Source: Spirochaetaceae bacterium (lineage in GTDB: Bacteria; Spirochaetota; Spirochaetia; DSM-27196; SKKC01). From it: a stretch of DNA of 39,653 nucleotides. The translations under genes were made by a program, and so were the position numbers. The stretch is from contig RECN01000104.1 of NCBI GenBank assembly GCA_007694005.1, positions 108,029 through 147,681 on the forward strand. Reading direction: 5' to 3'. The notes beneath the pieces were generated by a model. The model worked only from the letters and a program-made list of their open reading frames with translations, was not told where the DNA came from and made no database searches. Below, one piece after another: positions 23,680-31,716 of the stretch (positions within the stretch are counted from its first letter, which is position 1; each line of letters begins with the position of its first letter).

Positions 23680-24741
23680 TCAGGGAACCGGAACTGCCTG
23701 CAGAAGCTGCGAAATGACATCATCCGTCGACAGCTCTTCTGATTCAGCCTCGTAACTCAGCACAATTCGATGCCTCAAAACCATGTGTGCCACAGCCTTC
23801 ACGTCTTCAGGCACAACATAGCTGCGACCCGAAAACAGGGCCTGCACTTTCGCACAACGATACAGAAAGATCGTGGCTCGCGGACTGGCCCCAAAATCGA
23901 TGTGTCGACTGAAACGTGCCACTGACTGACCTGTCTGGCGACTCGCGATAACGAGACGGACAATGTACTGTTCGATGCGTTGATCCATCGCAACGCGTGC
24001 AGCGACATCACGAAGGCTCTTCAGATCGGGCTTGTACAGGACGTGTTTCAGAGAAATACGCTGTTCGTTCCCGATTCTACGAAGAATCGCGAGTTCTTCT
24101 TCGGCTGTGGGATACTCAACCCTGAGTTTCAGCACAAAACGGTCGAGCTGGGCCTCTGGAAGCGGATACGTGCCTTCCTGCTCGATGGGATTCTGTGTTG
24201 CAAGTACGAAAAACGGGTCAGGCAAGGGGTATGTTGTATCGCCAATGGTGACCTGTCGTTCCTGCATCGCTTCCAGAAGTGCCGACTGCACTTTCGCCGG
24301 GGCGCGGTTGATCTCGTCTGCCAGCACGATGTTCGAGAACACCGGTCCTTTCCGAGGCACAAAGTCACCCGTCTGCTGCCGAAAAACAAGACTTCCCGTC
24401 AGGTCGGCCGGGAGCAGATCCGGCGTAAACTGCACCCGCTTGAAAGAGAGGTCGAGAACATCTGAAAGGCTCGTCACCGCGCGCGTCTTGGCAAGTCCGG
24501 GTACACCTTCGAGCATGACGTGCCCGCCGACGAAGAGTCCCATGAGCAGGCCGTCGATCATACTCTGTTGTCCAATTATGGAGCGGGCAAGCTCTGTTCG
24601 TACCGCTGCAATCTGTTCCCCGGCTCGTTTGACCTGAGCCTTGAACTCCTGCCCCGCCCTGTCCTGTCGATCAGCTTCGGCTGGATGAGTCCTTCGGATA
24701 TCCGACTGCTCGACTGTTCCATCTGTATCGTGTTGTTCCAC
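23680..24741 (-). CDS. MoxR-family AAA+ ATPase
   Basis: The 353-residue protein has a Walker A GVPGLAKT (79-86), a Walker B NIVLADEINRAP (Asp142, Glu143), sensor 1 in FVLATQNPIEQEGTYPL and the MoxR lid region with SPRATIFLYR and RSYVVPEDVKAVA. MoxR ATPases act as chaperones that load cofactors or remodel VWA-domain partners; here the partners would be the DUF58, BatA and BatB proteins. The start is a GTG at 24741, nine bases after the argJ stop. The first 40 residues are highly charged and may be dispensable or reflect an upstream start choice. Confidence 0.94.
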   Translation of the reverse strand: MEQHDTDGTVEQSDIRRTHPAEADRQDRAGQEFKAQVKRAGEQIAAVRTELARSIIGQQSMIDGLLMGLFVGGHVMLEGVPGLAKTRAVTSLSDVLDLSFKRVQFTPDLLPADLTGSLVFRQQTGDFVPRKGPVFSNIVLADEINRAPAKVQSALLEAMQERQVTIGDTTYPLPDPFFVLATQNPIEQEGTYPLPEAQLDRFVLKLRVEYPTAEEELAILRRIGNEQRISLKHVLYKPDLKSLRDVAARVAMDQRIEQYIVRLVIASRQTGQSVARFSRHIDFGASPRATIFLYRCAKVQALFSGRSYVVPEDVKAVAHMVLRHRIVLSYEAESEELSTDDVISQLLQAVPVP

Positions 24742-24750
24742 TTGACCGTC

Positions 24751-26031
24751 CTATGTTCGGTAATCGGCGTTCTCATGCACGTATTCGTCAGACAAATCGC
24801 TGCCCCAGACGGTTGATTCGGCCGGGCCCAGCCCGAAGTCTACAGATATCTGCACACAAAGATCATGCTGGGGATATCCCCGTACGCGTGGATTCATGGC
24901 CGCTTTTGACAGGTAGGAGGATAGAGTAATCTCCTTTTCGCGGTCAAGGCGAAAGCTGCCACGAGCGAACACAAGCTCTCCACCGATGCGAATTTCGAGC
25001 CGGTCTGTCTGCACGGGTATTCCTTCGCGTGACGCATGATCTCCAAGCGCGCCGACGATACGGCCAACATTCGGATCGTTCCCGTATATCGCCGTCTTGA
25101 TCAGCGGGCTGTTGACGATCGCTTTACCCGCCGCTCTGCAGGCACCTTCGGTTGACAGTCCGGATACCGTAACCTCGATGACGTGAGCCGTACCTTCACC
25201 ATTTCGTACGACCTGCAGGGACAGCGTCCGGCAGATCTCACGAAGGGCGCTCGCAAACGAGTCTTCATCGGCCGTGCCAGCCGCGCCGGAGCTGAGCAGA
25301 AGGGCCATGTCACTCGTACTCTGGTCGGAATCGATAGAGATATGGTTGAAGCTCTGATCTACGGCATCGGCGAACATCGCCCGAAGCTTCGCTCGCTCCA
25401 CGCGTATATCCGTCATTATGAACACAAGCATCGTGGCAAGATCCGGTTCCACCATGCCCGCACCTTTGGCTATGCCGAGGATACGTCCGTTCCCGACTTC
25501 TGCATGAGCCACCTTGGGATACCGGTCAGTTGTCATGATTCCCTGTGCGAATCCGCGCGCTCCGTGTCGCTGAAGACCGTCACAGACGGCAGGGAGCGCT
25601 CCGAGCATATCATCGACCGGCAGTTTCCAACCGATGATTCCGGTACTGACAGGAAAGATCAGTGCCGGATCACAGCCGATCCTGGCCGCAGTTGCTTCCT
25701 GTATGCGGTGGGCATCTTCGATGCCTTCCGGTGCACATACGTTTGAGATCCGGTTGTTCACGATGACACCCTGTGTCTGCCTGCCCTGGAGAAGCTCGCG
25801 CGCGATGACAACAGGTGCTCCGACGATGGCGTTGCGGGTGCACATACCCGCGAACATGTCCGTCGGTTCATCGAGCAGAATCATGCTCATGTTCATGCGA
25901 TAGGGCTCGAGGGTCGGCCGCTCGCGTGGAACGAACGTCAGAGAGCTGCTTGAAACCCGAAAGCCGTCCGGGAGCCGACAATGTTTGTCCATCCAGGCTT
26001 CATATGATTCCTGATCGGGGAAGTGTTCCAT
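24751..26031 (-). CDS. argJ: ArgJ, glutamate N-acetyltransferase / ornithine acetyltransferase
   Basis: The 426-residue precursor matches ArgJ: FPVSTGIIGWKLP, KGAGMVEPDLATMLVF and the C-terminal DLSDEYVHENADYRT. ArgJ cuts itself before the Thr of the ATML motif, here Thr200, giving alpha and beta chains with Thr as the acyl-accepting nucleophile. The enzyme moves the acetyl group from N-acetylornithine to glutamate in arginine synthesis. The usual N-terminal NSGNANAC-type loop is VNNRISNVCAPEG here, a divergent form that still ends in Cys. The gene sits between a sugar kinase and moxR, an arrangement without obvious metabolic logic. The ribosome-binding site is weak. Confidence 0.92.
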   Translation of the reverse strand: MEHFPDQESYEAWMDKHCRLPDGFRVSSSSLTFVPRERPTLEPYRMNMSMILLDEPTDMFAGMCTRNAIVGAPVVIARELLQGRQTQGVIVNNRISNVCAPEGIEDAHRIQEATAARIGCDPALIFPVSTGIIGWKLPVDDMLGALPAVCDGLQRHGARGFAQGIMTTDRYPKVAHAEVGNGRILGIAKGAGMVEPDLATMLVFIMTDIRVERAKLRAMFADAVDQSFNHISIDSDQSTSDMALLLSSGAAGTADEDSFASALREICRTLSLQVVRNGEGTAHVIEVTVSGLSTEGACRAAGKAIVNSPLIKTAIYGNDPNVGRIVGALGDHASREGIPVQTDRLEIRIGGELVFARGSFRLDREKEITLSSYLSKAAMNPRVRGYPQHDLCVQISVDFGLGPAESTVWGSDLSDEYVHENADYRT

Positions 26032-26044
26032 GAGTGACTGTTGT

Positions 26045-26076
26045 ACCCTTTTTAGGGTTCTTGAGCAAAGCGCTCA
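26045..26076 (-). other. Two adjacent small hairpins between kdgK-like and argJ genes
   Basis: TGAGC/GCTCA (26062-26066 and 26072-26076) overlaps the kinase stop codon, and ACCCT/AGGGT (26045-26049 and 26054-26058) with a four-T/A loop follows it. Each stem is only five base pairs and no T-run follows, so termination should be partial at best. They may tune read-through into argJ. Confidence 0.35.
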
Positions 26077-27165
26077 GCGGATCACGCGCGCTCCGGCACC
26101 TTCCACCATGCGTTTTACCTCGGCGAGACTCGCCATCGACGTATCGCCCGGTGTCGTCATCGCGAGCGCCCCGTGAGCGGCCCCGTACTCAAGCGCTTCG
26201 GACGGCTCAAGTCCGGTCAGGAAACCATAAATCAGACCACTCGCAAAACTGTCGCCACCACCGACCCGGTCGTATATTTCAAGCCGCTCGCGCTGACTGG
26301 AGACATGAAAAGCCCCTTCACTCCACAGGATGGCAGCCCAGTCGTTGACGGTGGCGGTATGTACGCCTCTGAGCGTAGTTGCGACCGCGCTGAGGTTCGG
26401 ATAATCAGCCGTCACGCGCTCAATCATGCGTTTGAAGCCCGCGTGTTCAAGGGCTGTCAGATTATCATCAACACCTTCGACCTCGTATCCGAGACAGGCG
26501 GTAAAGTCTTCTTCGTTGCCGATCATGACATCTACGTAGGTAGCAATGTGTCGATTGATCTTTTGCGCCGCTTCCTGCCCACCGAGCCGGTTCCACAGAC
26601 TCGGTCGATAGTTCAGGTCATAACTGATGATAGTACCCGCGTCGCGTGCCGCTTCCATCGCCGCGAGAATTACCTCCGGTGCCGATGCGCTGAGCGCTGC
26701 AAAAATCCCCCCACAGTGGAACCATCGAACACCCTGATCGGCGAACAGACCCTTCCAGTCTATGTCTTCCGGCTTCATGGCGGCCGCGGCACTACGGGCC
26801 CGATCCGACGTGCCGACCGCGCCCCGCACTCCGAAACCCCGTTCCGTGAAGTTCAGACCGACACGCACGTTCTCGCCTATCCCGTCGTAGGGAACCCACT
26901 GTATAAAATCTGTTGCGACGCCACCCTGCATGATCAGATCCTCAAGAAGTCTGCCGACCTCGTTTTCGGGGATGGCGGTAACCACGGCTGTCCGAAGCCC
27001 GAAACATTTTCTGAGCCCTCGTGCCACGTTGTACTCGCCACCTCCTTCCCAGACCCTGAACGAGCGCGCGGTACGCACGCGTGAATCACCAGGATCCAGA
27101 CGAAGCATTATCTCTCCGAGCGAGACCTCATCCCAACGGCACTGTTCAACGGACCTAATGTTCAT
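26074..27165 (-). CDS. PfkB-family sugar kinase, 2-keto-3-deoxygluconate kinase-like
   Basis: The 363-residue protein has the PfkB start GEIMLRLDPGDSRVRTA, the substrate-loop motif GGGEYNVARGL and the C-terminal catalytic motif DRVGGGDSFASGLIYGFL, where Asp in GGGDSF is the catalytic base. GEIMLRL and the NxA in GEYNVARGL fit KdgK-type kinases, which phosphorylate 2-keto-3-deoxygluconate for Entner-Doudoroff or uronate breakdown. The precise sugar is inferred. AAGGAGG lies ten bases before the ATG. It follows the cyclase gene by 48 bases and precedes argJ. No other uronate gene is seen in the window. Confidence 0.85.
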   Translation of the reverse strand: MNIRSVEQCRWDEVSLGEIMLRLDPGDSRVRTARSFRVWEGGGEYNVARGLRKCFGLRTAVVTAIPENEVGRLLEDLIMQGGVATDFIQWVPYDGIGENVRVGLNFTERGFGVRGAVGTSDRARSAAAAMKPEDIDWKGLFADQGVRWFHCGGIFAALSASAPEVILAAMEAARDAGTIISYDLNYRPSLWNRLGGQEAAQKINRHIATYVDVMIGNEEDFTACLGYEVEGVDDNLTALEHAGFKRMIERVTADYPNLSAVATTLRGVHTATVNDWAAILWSEGAFHVSSQRERLEIYDRVGGGDSFASGLIYGFLTGLEPSEALEYGAAHGALAMTTPGDTSMASLAEVKRMVEGAGARVIR

Positions 27166-27213
27166 AGCGGCACAGCCTCCTTACCTTTTTCCAGGACCTG
27201 AAACGAATACGGA

Positions 27214-29328
27214 CTACTTGCTGTCCATGACCCAGACACCGTTCCAGGGTTCCGGAGGATCATTCATGAGTGCTTCGCAGCGCCCTGTATATGATACCGC
27301 CGGTGGGTCATCGGGCAGGGATGCAAACAGTTTTGCCGCATCCCTGAAGTCTCCAGCGTAATAGGCTTGTAGCGCTCGAGCAAACGTTTCGTATCCGGTC
27401 CGTCCATTTTCGTAGACTTCATGTCTCATTGGCTGGAAAATGCGCACCGCTTCGGCACGCCCGACGACACCGACCTTCCCGAGTTCTCTCAGCGCGAACT
27501 CGTCGCGCAGCTGTCGCGCGGTCATTTCCGAAATCATCGTGTACGTTCCGAACTGCTTGTTCACGCCCTCGAGGCGCGCACCAAGATTGACCGCGTCGCC
27601 GAGCATGGTGTAGTCGAAGCGCGTGCGGCTGCCGAGATTGCCGACGATCGCAGCACCGGTGTTCATCCCGATGCGCATAAGCAGATCGGTTCCTGAACGC
27701 TCCCGGAAAACGGGTCTCAACTCTGCGAGGCGTTCCTGGCAACGCAGTGCAGCGCGTACTCCGCACACAGGGTGATCGGGGATGTCCATGGGCGCATTCC
27801 AGAAGGCAATGATCGCATCACCCTCGTACTTGTCCACGGTTCCACCTTCCTCCTGAATGATATCGGTCATCTCACTGAGATAATCGTTCAGAAGCGCCGT
27901 CAAGGCATCCGGCGTGAGCCCCTCGCTGAGGCTGGTAAACCCCTGCAGGTCCGAGAAGAAAATCGTAATCTCACGTCGTTCACCACCGAGTTTCAGTCGA
28001 TCAGGATCGGCGACCAGACGTTCGATAACAGCAGGGCTCAGATACTGGCTGAATGCGTTTCGGATGAAACGCCGCTCCTTACCCTCCGTCGCGTAGTTTG
28101 CTCCACCGGCTGCCAGGGCACCGACAAACGATACGGTCACCGGAATCACGACCGGTATCCAGATACCCGAAAGGAAGGCTACAAGCGATACAACAACCGG
28201 TACGACGGTCCAGAGAACAAGCGAGATCACCGACCAGAGCGCCGTCGCTCCGAATGTTGTGAGGACCGATGCAGCCCCTCCGAGCAGGACCGCGTAGACG
28301 GCAGTCAGGGCTGCAGGCGGGACACGAACGAAGCTCCGGTTCAGGATGTTTTCAAGCATCGCGGCGTGGAACTCGACTCCACTCGTCTGGCCTCCGATAG
28401 GAAGGGGGCGCTGATCAAAAAGACCGGGAGCGGTAAGACCGACAATGACGTGCGCTCCGGCGAGCTCTTCCGGGGCAATTACCGGTTCATCATCCTCACG
28501 AAGCAGAAGCTCGCTCTGTATGACCGCAGCGGCACTCAGACGGGTGCGATCCTGAGTACGCCGGTCAAATCGAACGACCATGTTTCCATCCGCGTCCAGC
28601 GGGATATCTGTCCCCGAGATCGACAGGGATCGGCGCGAAAACACCGGTAACTCAAGAGCCCCTGCCTCGAGCGACCACGCGGCGATTGCCGGTGCCGGGA
28701 GCATTCTGTCGTCGAAACGGTAGTACGGCTGCGCCCGGCGATACACTCCGTCGCGATCGGACGCAATTACGACATTCGAGAGGATCCCCGAGGCTTCGGC
28801 GATCTCTTCCTGTGGAAAACTCGCGCGCGCGAAGGATCTGATCTCTGAGCGCAGTTCTTCGGTCACCGGAGTCCCCCGGGCACGCAGGAAATCCGGCCAC
28901 TGATCGGTACGCCCGGACTCGGTGCCCAGTGCGACGGCCATGACGTTCCGTTCCTGGGACCGCAGCGCATCGGCAAAGTCTTCATCGTCCCATACACCTG
29001 CCCGGGAGGGATCAATAAACAGCACATCGAACGTAAGCGAGCTCACACCCGCTCGCGCCATAAAATCGGTTATTGCCCCGTAGAACACCCTGGGCCAGGG
29101 CCAGCTCTGTGCAAACTCCTCTTCCACGAACTCAAGATCAGATTCGCTCACCTCTATGATAATGACCTCTTGACCTCCGACAGAACCGGCGAACAGCTGT
29201 GTGCGCCAGTCCCAGGAGGCGAGCTCCGCACCCTCAAATGCACCGCTTAGTACGATTACGAGCGCAAACACCATGACCGAGAGGCCGATAACGATCGCCC
29301 GCGTGTATCGCTGCTTCCGCGTAGCCAT
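27214..29328 (-). CDS. CHASE2-domain adenylate cyclase (class III)
   Basis: The 704-residue protein has an N-terminal helix (about 11-30), a large extracytoplasmic CHASE2 sensor (about 35-335), three helices (about 338-410) and a class III cyclase domain (about 450-600). Metal ligands Asp460 (FFSDLQGFT) and Asp504 (KYEGD) are present, as are Lys500 and Asp572 (FDYTMLGD), a pair typical of ATP use, and Asn581 and Arg585 (NLGARLE) for the transition state. It should make cAMP in response to a periplasmic signal. A C-terminal extension of about 100 residues, with a TPR-like stretch (FARALQAYYAGDFRDAAKLF), follows. The ATG overlaps the peptidase stop as TAATG. Confidence 0.94.
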   Translation of the reverse strand: MATRKQRYTRAIVIGLSVMVFALVIVLSGAFEGAELASWDWRTQLFAGSVGGQEVIIIEVSESDLEFVEEEFAQSWPWPRVFYGAITDFMARAGVSSLTFDVLFIDPSRAGVWDDEDFADALRSQERNVMAVALGTESGRTDQWPDFLRARGTPVTEELRSEIRSFARASFPQEEIAEASGILSNVVIASDRDGVYRRAQPYYRFDDRMLPAPAIAAWSLEAGALELPVFSRRSLSISGTDIPLDADGNMVVRFDRRTQDRTRLSAAAVIQSELLLREDDEPVIAPEELAGAHVIVGLTAPGLFDQRPLPIGGQTSGVEFHAAMLENILNRSFVRVPPAALTAVYAVLLGGAASVLTTFGATALWSVISLVLWTVVPVVVSLVAFLSGIWIPVVIPVTVSFVGALAAGGANYATEGKERRFIRNAFSQYLSPAVIERLVADPDRLKLGGERREITIFFSDLQGFTSLSEGLTPDALTALLNDYLSEMTDIIQEEGGTVDKYEGDAIIAFWNAPMDIPDHPVCGVRAALRCQERLAELRPVFRERSGTDLLMRIGMNTGAAIVGNLGSRTRFDYTMLGDAVNLGARLEGVNKQFGTYTMISEMTARQLRDEFALRELGKVGVVGRAEAVRIFQPMRHEVYENGRTGYETFARALQAYYAGDFRDAAKLFASLPDDPPAVSYTGRCEALMNDPPEPWNGVWVMDSK

Positions 29329-30242
29329 TATATGCCTCCGAGATACCGGTGGTACCGTTCGGTGCGCTCCCGTGTTTCCCGAGGATCATCGGGTCGGATC
29401 TCCGACCTGATGTCGTCAATTCGACTTTCAGGTGAGGGGTGAGTCTGTGCAAAACCGGGCCCGTCGGGATTCCACTGGTCCTGCATGCGTTCAAGAAAAC
29501 GCACCAGGGCTCGCGGATCATAGCCCACGCGGCGCATGATCTCGACGGCAGACACATCGGCCTCGGTTTCGCTTCGGCGCGAATACCCCGCCGTAAACAG
29601 GGTCTGCGTGACGTCGTCGATGGAGTCCTCGAACACGGCCGTCAGCTCACGAATCTCGGAGCTCGTAGCGAACTGGGCACCCGTCAGGGCGGCGCTGGTC
29701 AGAGCAGCGGTCACCCGCGAGGTACGGATGCTCTGCAGTCCGTGCCGGTGCTGTATGTGTGCAATCTCGTGCGCGAGAATGGAGGCAACTTCGTCCTCAC
29801 TTCCAGCAAGGCGGAGCATGCCGCGGGTCACAAAAACCAGTCCACTCGGTGCGGCAAAGGCGTTGAGCTCATCGCTTTCGAGGATCTGGAAGCGATAATC
29901 GGCGAAAAGCTGCGGGCGATCGGAAGCGTACGCAAGTATCATTCCTATGTTGTTGATATAGGCATTCGCCTCTTCGTCTTCATACAGGTCGTACTCGGCT
30001 ACGATCCGGGCCGAAACCGCCCGTCCAAGATAGTACTCCTGCTCCGGCGTAAACTCCTCGAAGGAGCGCTCGGCAAGTTCACCCGTCCGCCTGATCCCTT
30101 CAGCCTGGCGTTCGTCAATAACACCGGTCGCGACACCGATGGTCGCTCCGACCGATGAAATCGCACCGAGAGATGAACACGTGATTGCGAGGACGCCGAC
30201 GAGGACCGAAGCAAAAACAGTCTGCATTATGCGCGAAATCAT
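29328..30242 (-). CDS. M48-family metalloprotease, probable lipoprotein
   Basis: The 304-residue protein has an N-terminal export signal with a loose lipobox (VLAITC, Cys22). The zinc motif is HEIAH at 158-162, with the third ligand Glu in RRSETEADVSAVEIM. NAFAAPSGLVFVTRGML is a typical M48 strand before the active site. Related BepA/YfgC-type proteases act in the periplasm on outer-membrane protein assembly. The ATG overlaps the SH3-like gene stop, and the stop overlaps the cyclase start, so all three are translationally coupled. Confidence 0.92.
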   Translation of the reverse strand: MISRIMQTVFASVLVGVLAITCSSLGAISSVGATIGVATGVIDERQAEGIRRTGELAERSFEEFTPEQEYYLGRAVSARIVAEYDLYEDEEANAYINNIGMILAYASDRPQLFADYRFQILESDELNAFAAPSGLVFVTRGMLRLAGSEDEVASILAHEIAHIQHRHGLQSIRTSRVTAALTSAALTGAQFATSSEIRELTAVFEDSIDDVTQTLFTAGYSRRSETEADVSAVEIMRRVGYDPRALVRFLERMQDQWNPDGPGFAQTHPSPESRIDDIRSEIRPDDPRETRERTERYHRYLGGI

Positions 30243-30715
30243 GATTCATCCCCTTCCGGCATACGCAGATTACCTTCTTCGAGAAAACGCTGCAGTTCAT
30301 CATGGTCTACCGCACGCGCCTCGAGGCGGTCTACGACGGAAAAATCAAGCCCGCTCTGCGACTGGAATTCTTCTTCTACCTGCTGATTGAAACCACGACC
30401 GGCGAGCGCGACCTCCCGTGAACCGGCATCGCGATCGACATCCCGATCACCTGCCCCGAGAACGATGCGTTCCTCACTCACCGCGTCCTGATGCAGCCAC
30501 CCTTCGGTACCGCCGGTGCGAACACGGAGCCAGTCGCGCTGCGAGTCTATCAGCTCCACCTCATCCGCATAGTTCAACCGCAAGACCACCCGCGAAAGGT
30601 GATTCGGTCTATCCCTGAGTGCAGCCTCCCTGACGGCAACGCTGAGCATGTCTGAACTCTGCCCGTAGATGAATCCTGAACAGAACAGTAAAAGAGCGAC
30701 GATCACTTTGCCCAT
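30239..30715 (-). CDS. Exported SH3-like domain protein
   Basis: The ATG at 30715 is chosen from GGAGGT six bases upstream and from the signal peptide that follows (MGKVIVALLLFCSGFIYGQ). The longer open frame overlaps the divergent RmuC gene and is not coding-like. The 158-residue protein has a bacterial SH3 domain at about 25-80: AALRDRPNHLSRVVLRLNYADEV, here in parts, then DWLRVRTGGTEGWLH. Such domains bind peptides or cell wall. A charged tail with EEEFQSQSGLDFSVVDRLE ends it. The first gene of the coupled SH3-protease-cyclase set, it may support the sensor or protease in the envelope. Confidence 0.82.
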   Translation of the reverse strand: MGKVIVALLLFCSGFIYGQSSDMLSVAVREAALRDRPNHLSRVVLRLNYADEVELIDSQRDWLRVRTGGTEGWLHQDAVSEERIVLGAGDRDVDRDAGSREVALAGRGFNQQVEEEFQSQSGLDFSVVDRLEARAVDHDELQRFLEEGNLRMPEGDES

Positions 30716-30835
30716 TTCACACCTCCCTACCCTTTTCTTATGTGTCAGTGCAGGCCGAACGCCCCGCTTGCAATGCCAGGTTTCATTGTCCATAGCGTTT
30801 CCAATTGTTGTCAACCCGGCGCTGAAACCGATAGC

Positions 30836-31705
30836 ATGCTGCCCATGCAGCTGCCATTCGGACTCGTCGCGGGAAGCCTCGCCCTGACCCTCGTTCTTGT
30901 GATCCTTGTCATCGTTCTGACCGTACGGGTATTTCGGCTCCGAGCGTACACCTCGGATCGCGATGCAACGACAACCCTCGCGCTTGTAGAGGAGCGTCTG
31001 AAGGCCCTTACGACCATGTCGGAGCAGCTTCAGGACCTGAACCGTGTGTTTGCCGTTCCCCGGACCCGGGGCGAGGTCGGCGAAACCATGCTGGCAGAGC
31101 TGCTCGGGCAGTATCTTCCGCGCGATGCCTTCGATCTTCAGTACGGGTACCCTGATGGAAGCCGCGTGGACGCCATCATCCATCTGGCTGACGTACACAT
31201 ACCCATTGACTCGAAGTTCCCGCTGGAGGCGATACGAACGTTTATCGCAGATAATCCGTCGGCCACAGAAATACCAAAGGCCATCCGTAAAGGCTTTACC
31301 GATCACGCAAAAGCCATACAGTCACGCTACATACAGCCTGAGTCCGGGACAACACCCTATGCGCTTATGTACGTACCGAGCGAAGGCCTCTACCACAGAC
31401 TGTTCGTGACCGATGCGTCCGACACGATGCGGGAAATGCTGACGATGCGGGTCATACCGGTGAGTCCTGGAACGCTGTTTCTGTATCTGTTGACCATTGC
31501 CCACGCGATGCGGGGCATATCCTTCCAGTCGCGTGTGTCGGAACTCGCAGATCTCGTAGCCGCTGTGAGACGCACGCTCGAAGAGACCGAACAGGCCCAG
31601 GCTGTCCTCCGGACCCATCTGAAAAACGCCCTGAAAGCCGCCTCCGAGACCGACAGGAAATTTGACCGTCTCGGTACCGCGCTCGACCGCCTCGAAGGCC
31701 GATAG
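30836..31705 (+). CDS. rmuC: RmuC-family protein, short form
   Basis: The 289-residue protein starts with a membrane helix (about 8-30, LVAGSLALTLVLVILVIVL) and has the RmuC core: RTRGEVGETMLAELLGQYL, RVDAIIHL with IPIDSKFPLE, and YALMYVPSEG. The DSKFPLE strand resembles nuclease-type folds and marks the family. E. coli RmuC is about 475 residues, so the long coiled coil is mostly missing here. RmuC limits DNA inversion or recombination; the mechanism is uncertain. The start could also be the ATG at 30845, and neither has a clear ribosome-binding site. It converges on the next gene with an 11-base gap. Confidence 0.85.
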   Translation: MLPMQLPFGLVAGSLALTLVLVILVIVLTVRVFRLRAYTSDRDATTTLALVEERLKALTTMSEQLQDLNRVFAVPRTRGEVGETMLAELLGQYLPRDAFDLQYGYPDGSRVDAIIHLADVHIPIDSKFPLEAIRTFIADNPSATEIPKAIRKGFTDHAKAIQSRYIQPESGTTPYALMYVPSEGLYHRLFVTDASDTMREMLTMRVIPVSPGTLFLYLLTIAHAMRGISFQSRVSELADLVAAVRRTLEETEQAQAVLRTHLKNALKAASETDRKFDRLGTALDRLEGR

Positions 31706-31716
31706 AACTCTTCAGT

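Noticed and set aside
26173-27084. 303-codon open frame opposite the sugar kinase
   Set aside because: The kinase on the other strand has clear PfkB motifs, while the antisense product has no recognisable domain and lacks a ribosome-binding site. GC-rich codons commonly leave such antisense frames open.
27772-28650. 292-codon open frame opposite the cyclase gene
   Set aside because: It mirrors the CHASE2/cyclase coding sequence, is very rich in charged residues without a fold-like pattern, and has no supporting signals.
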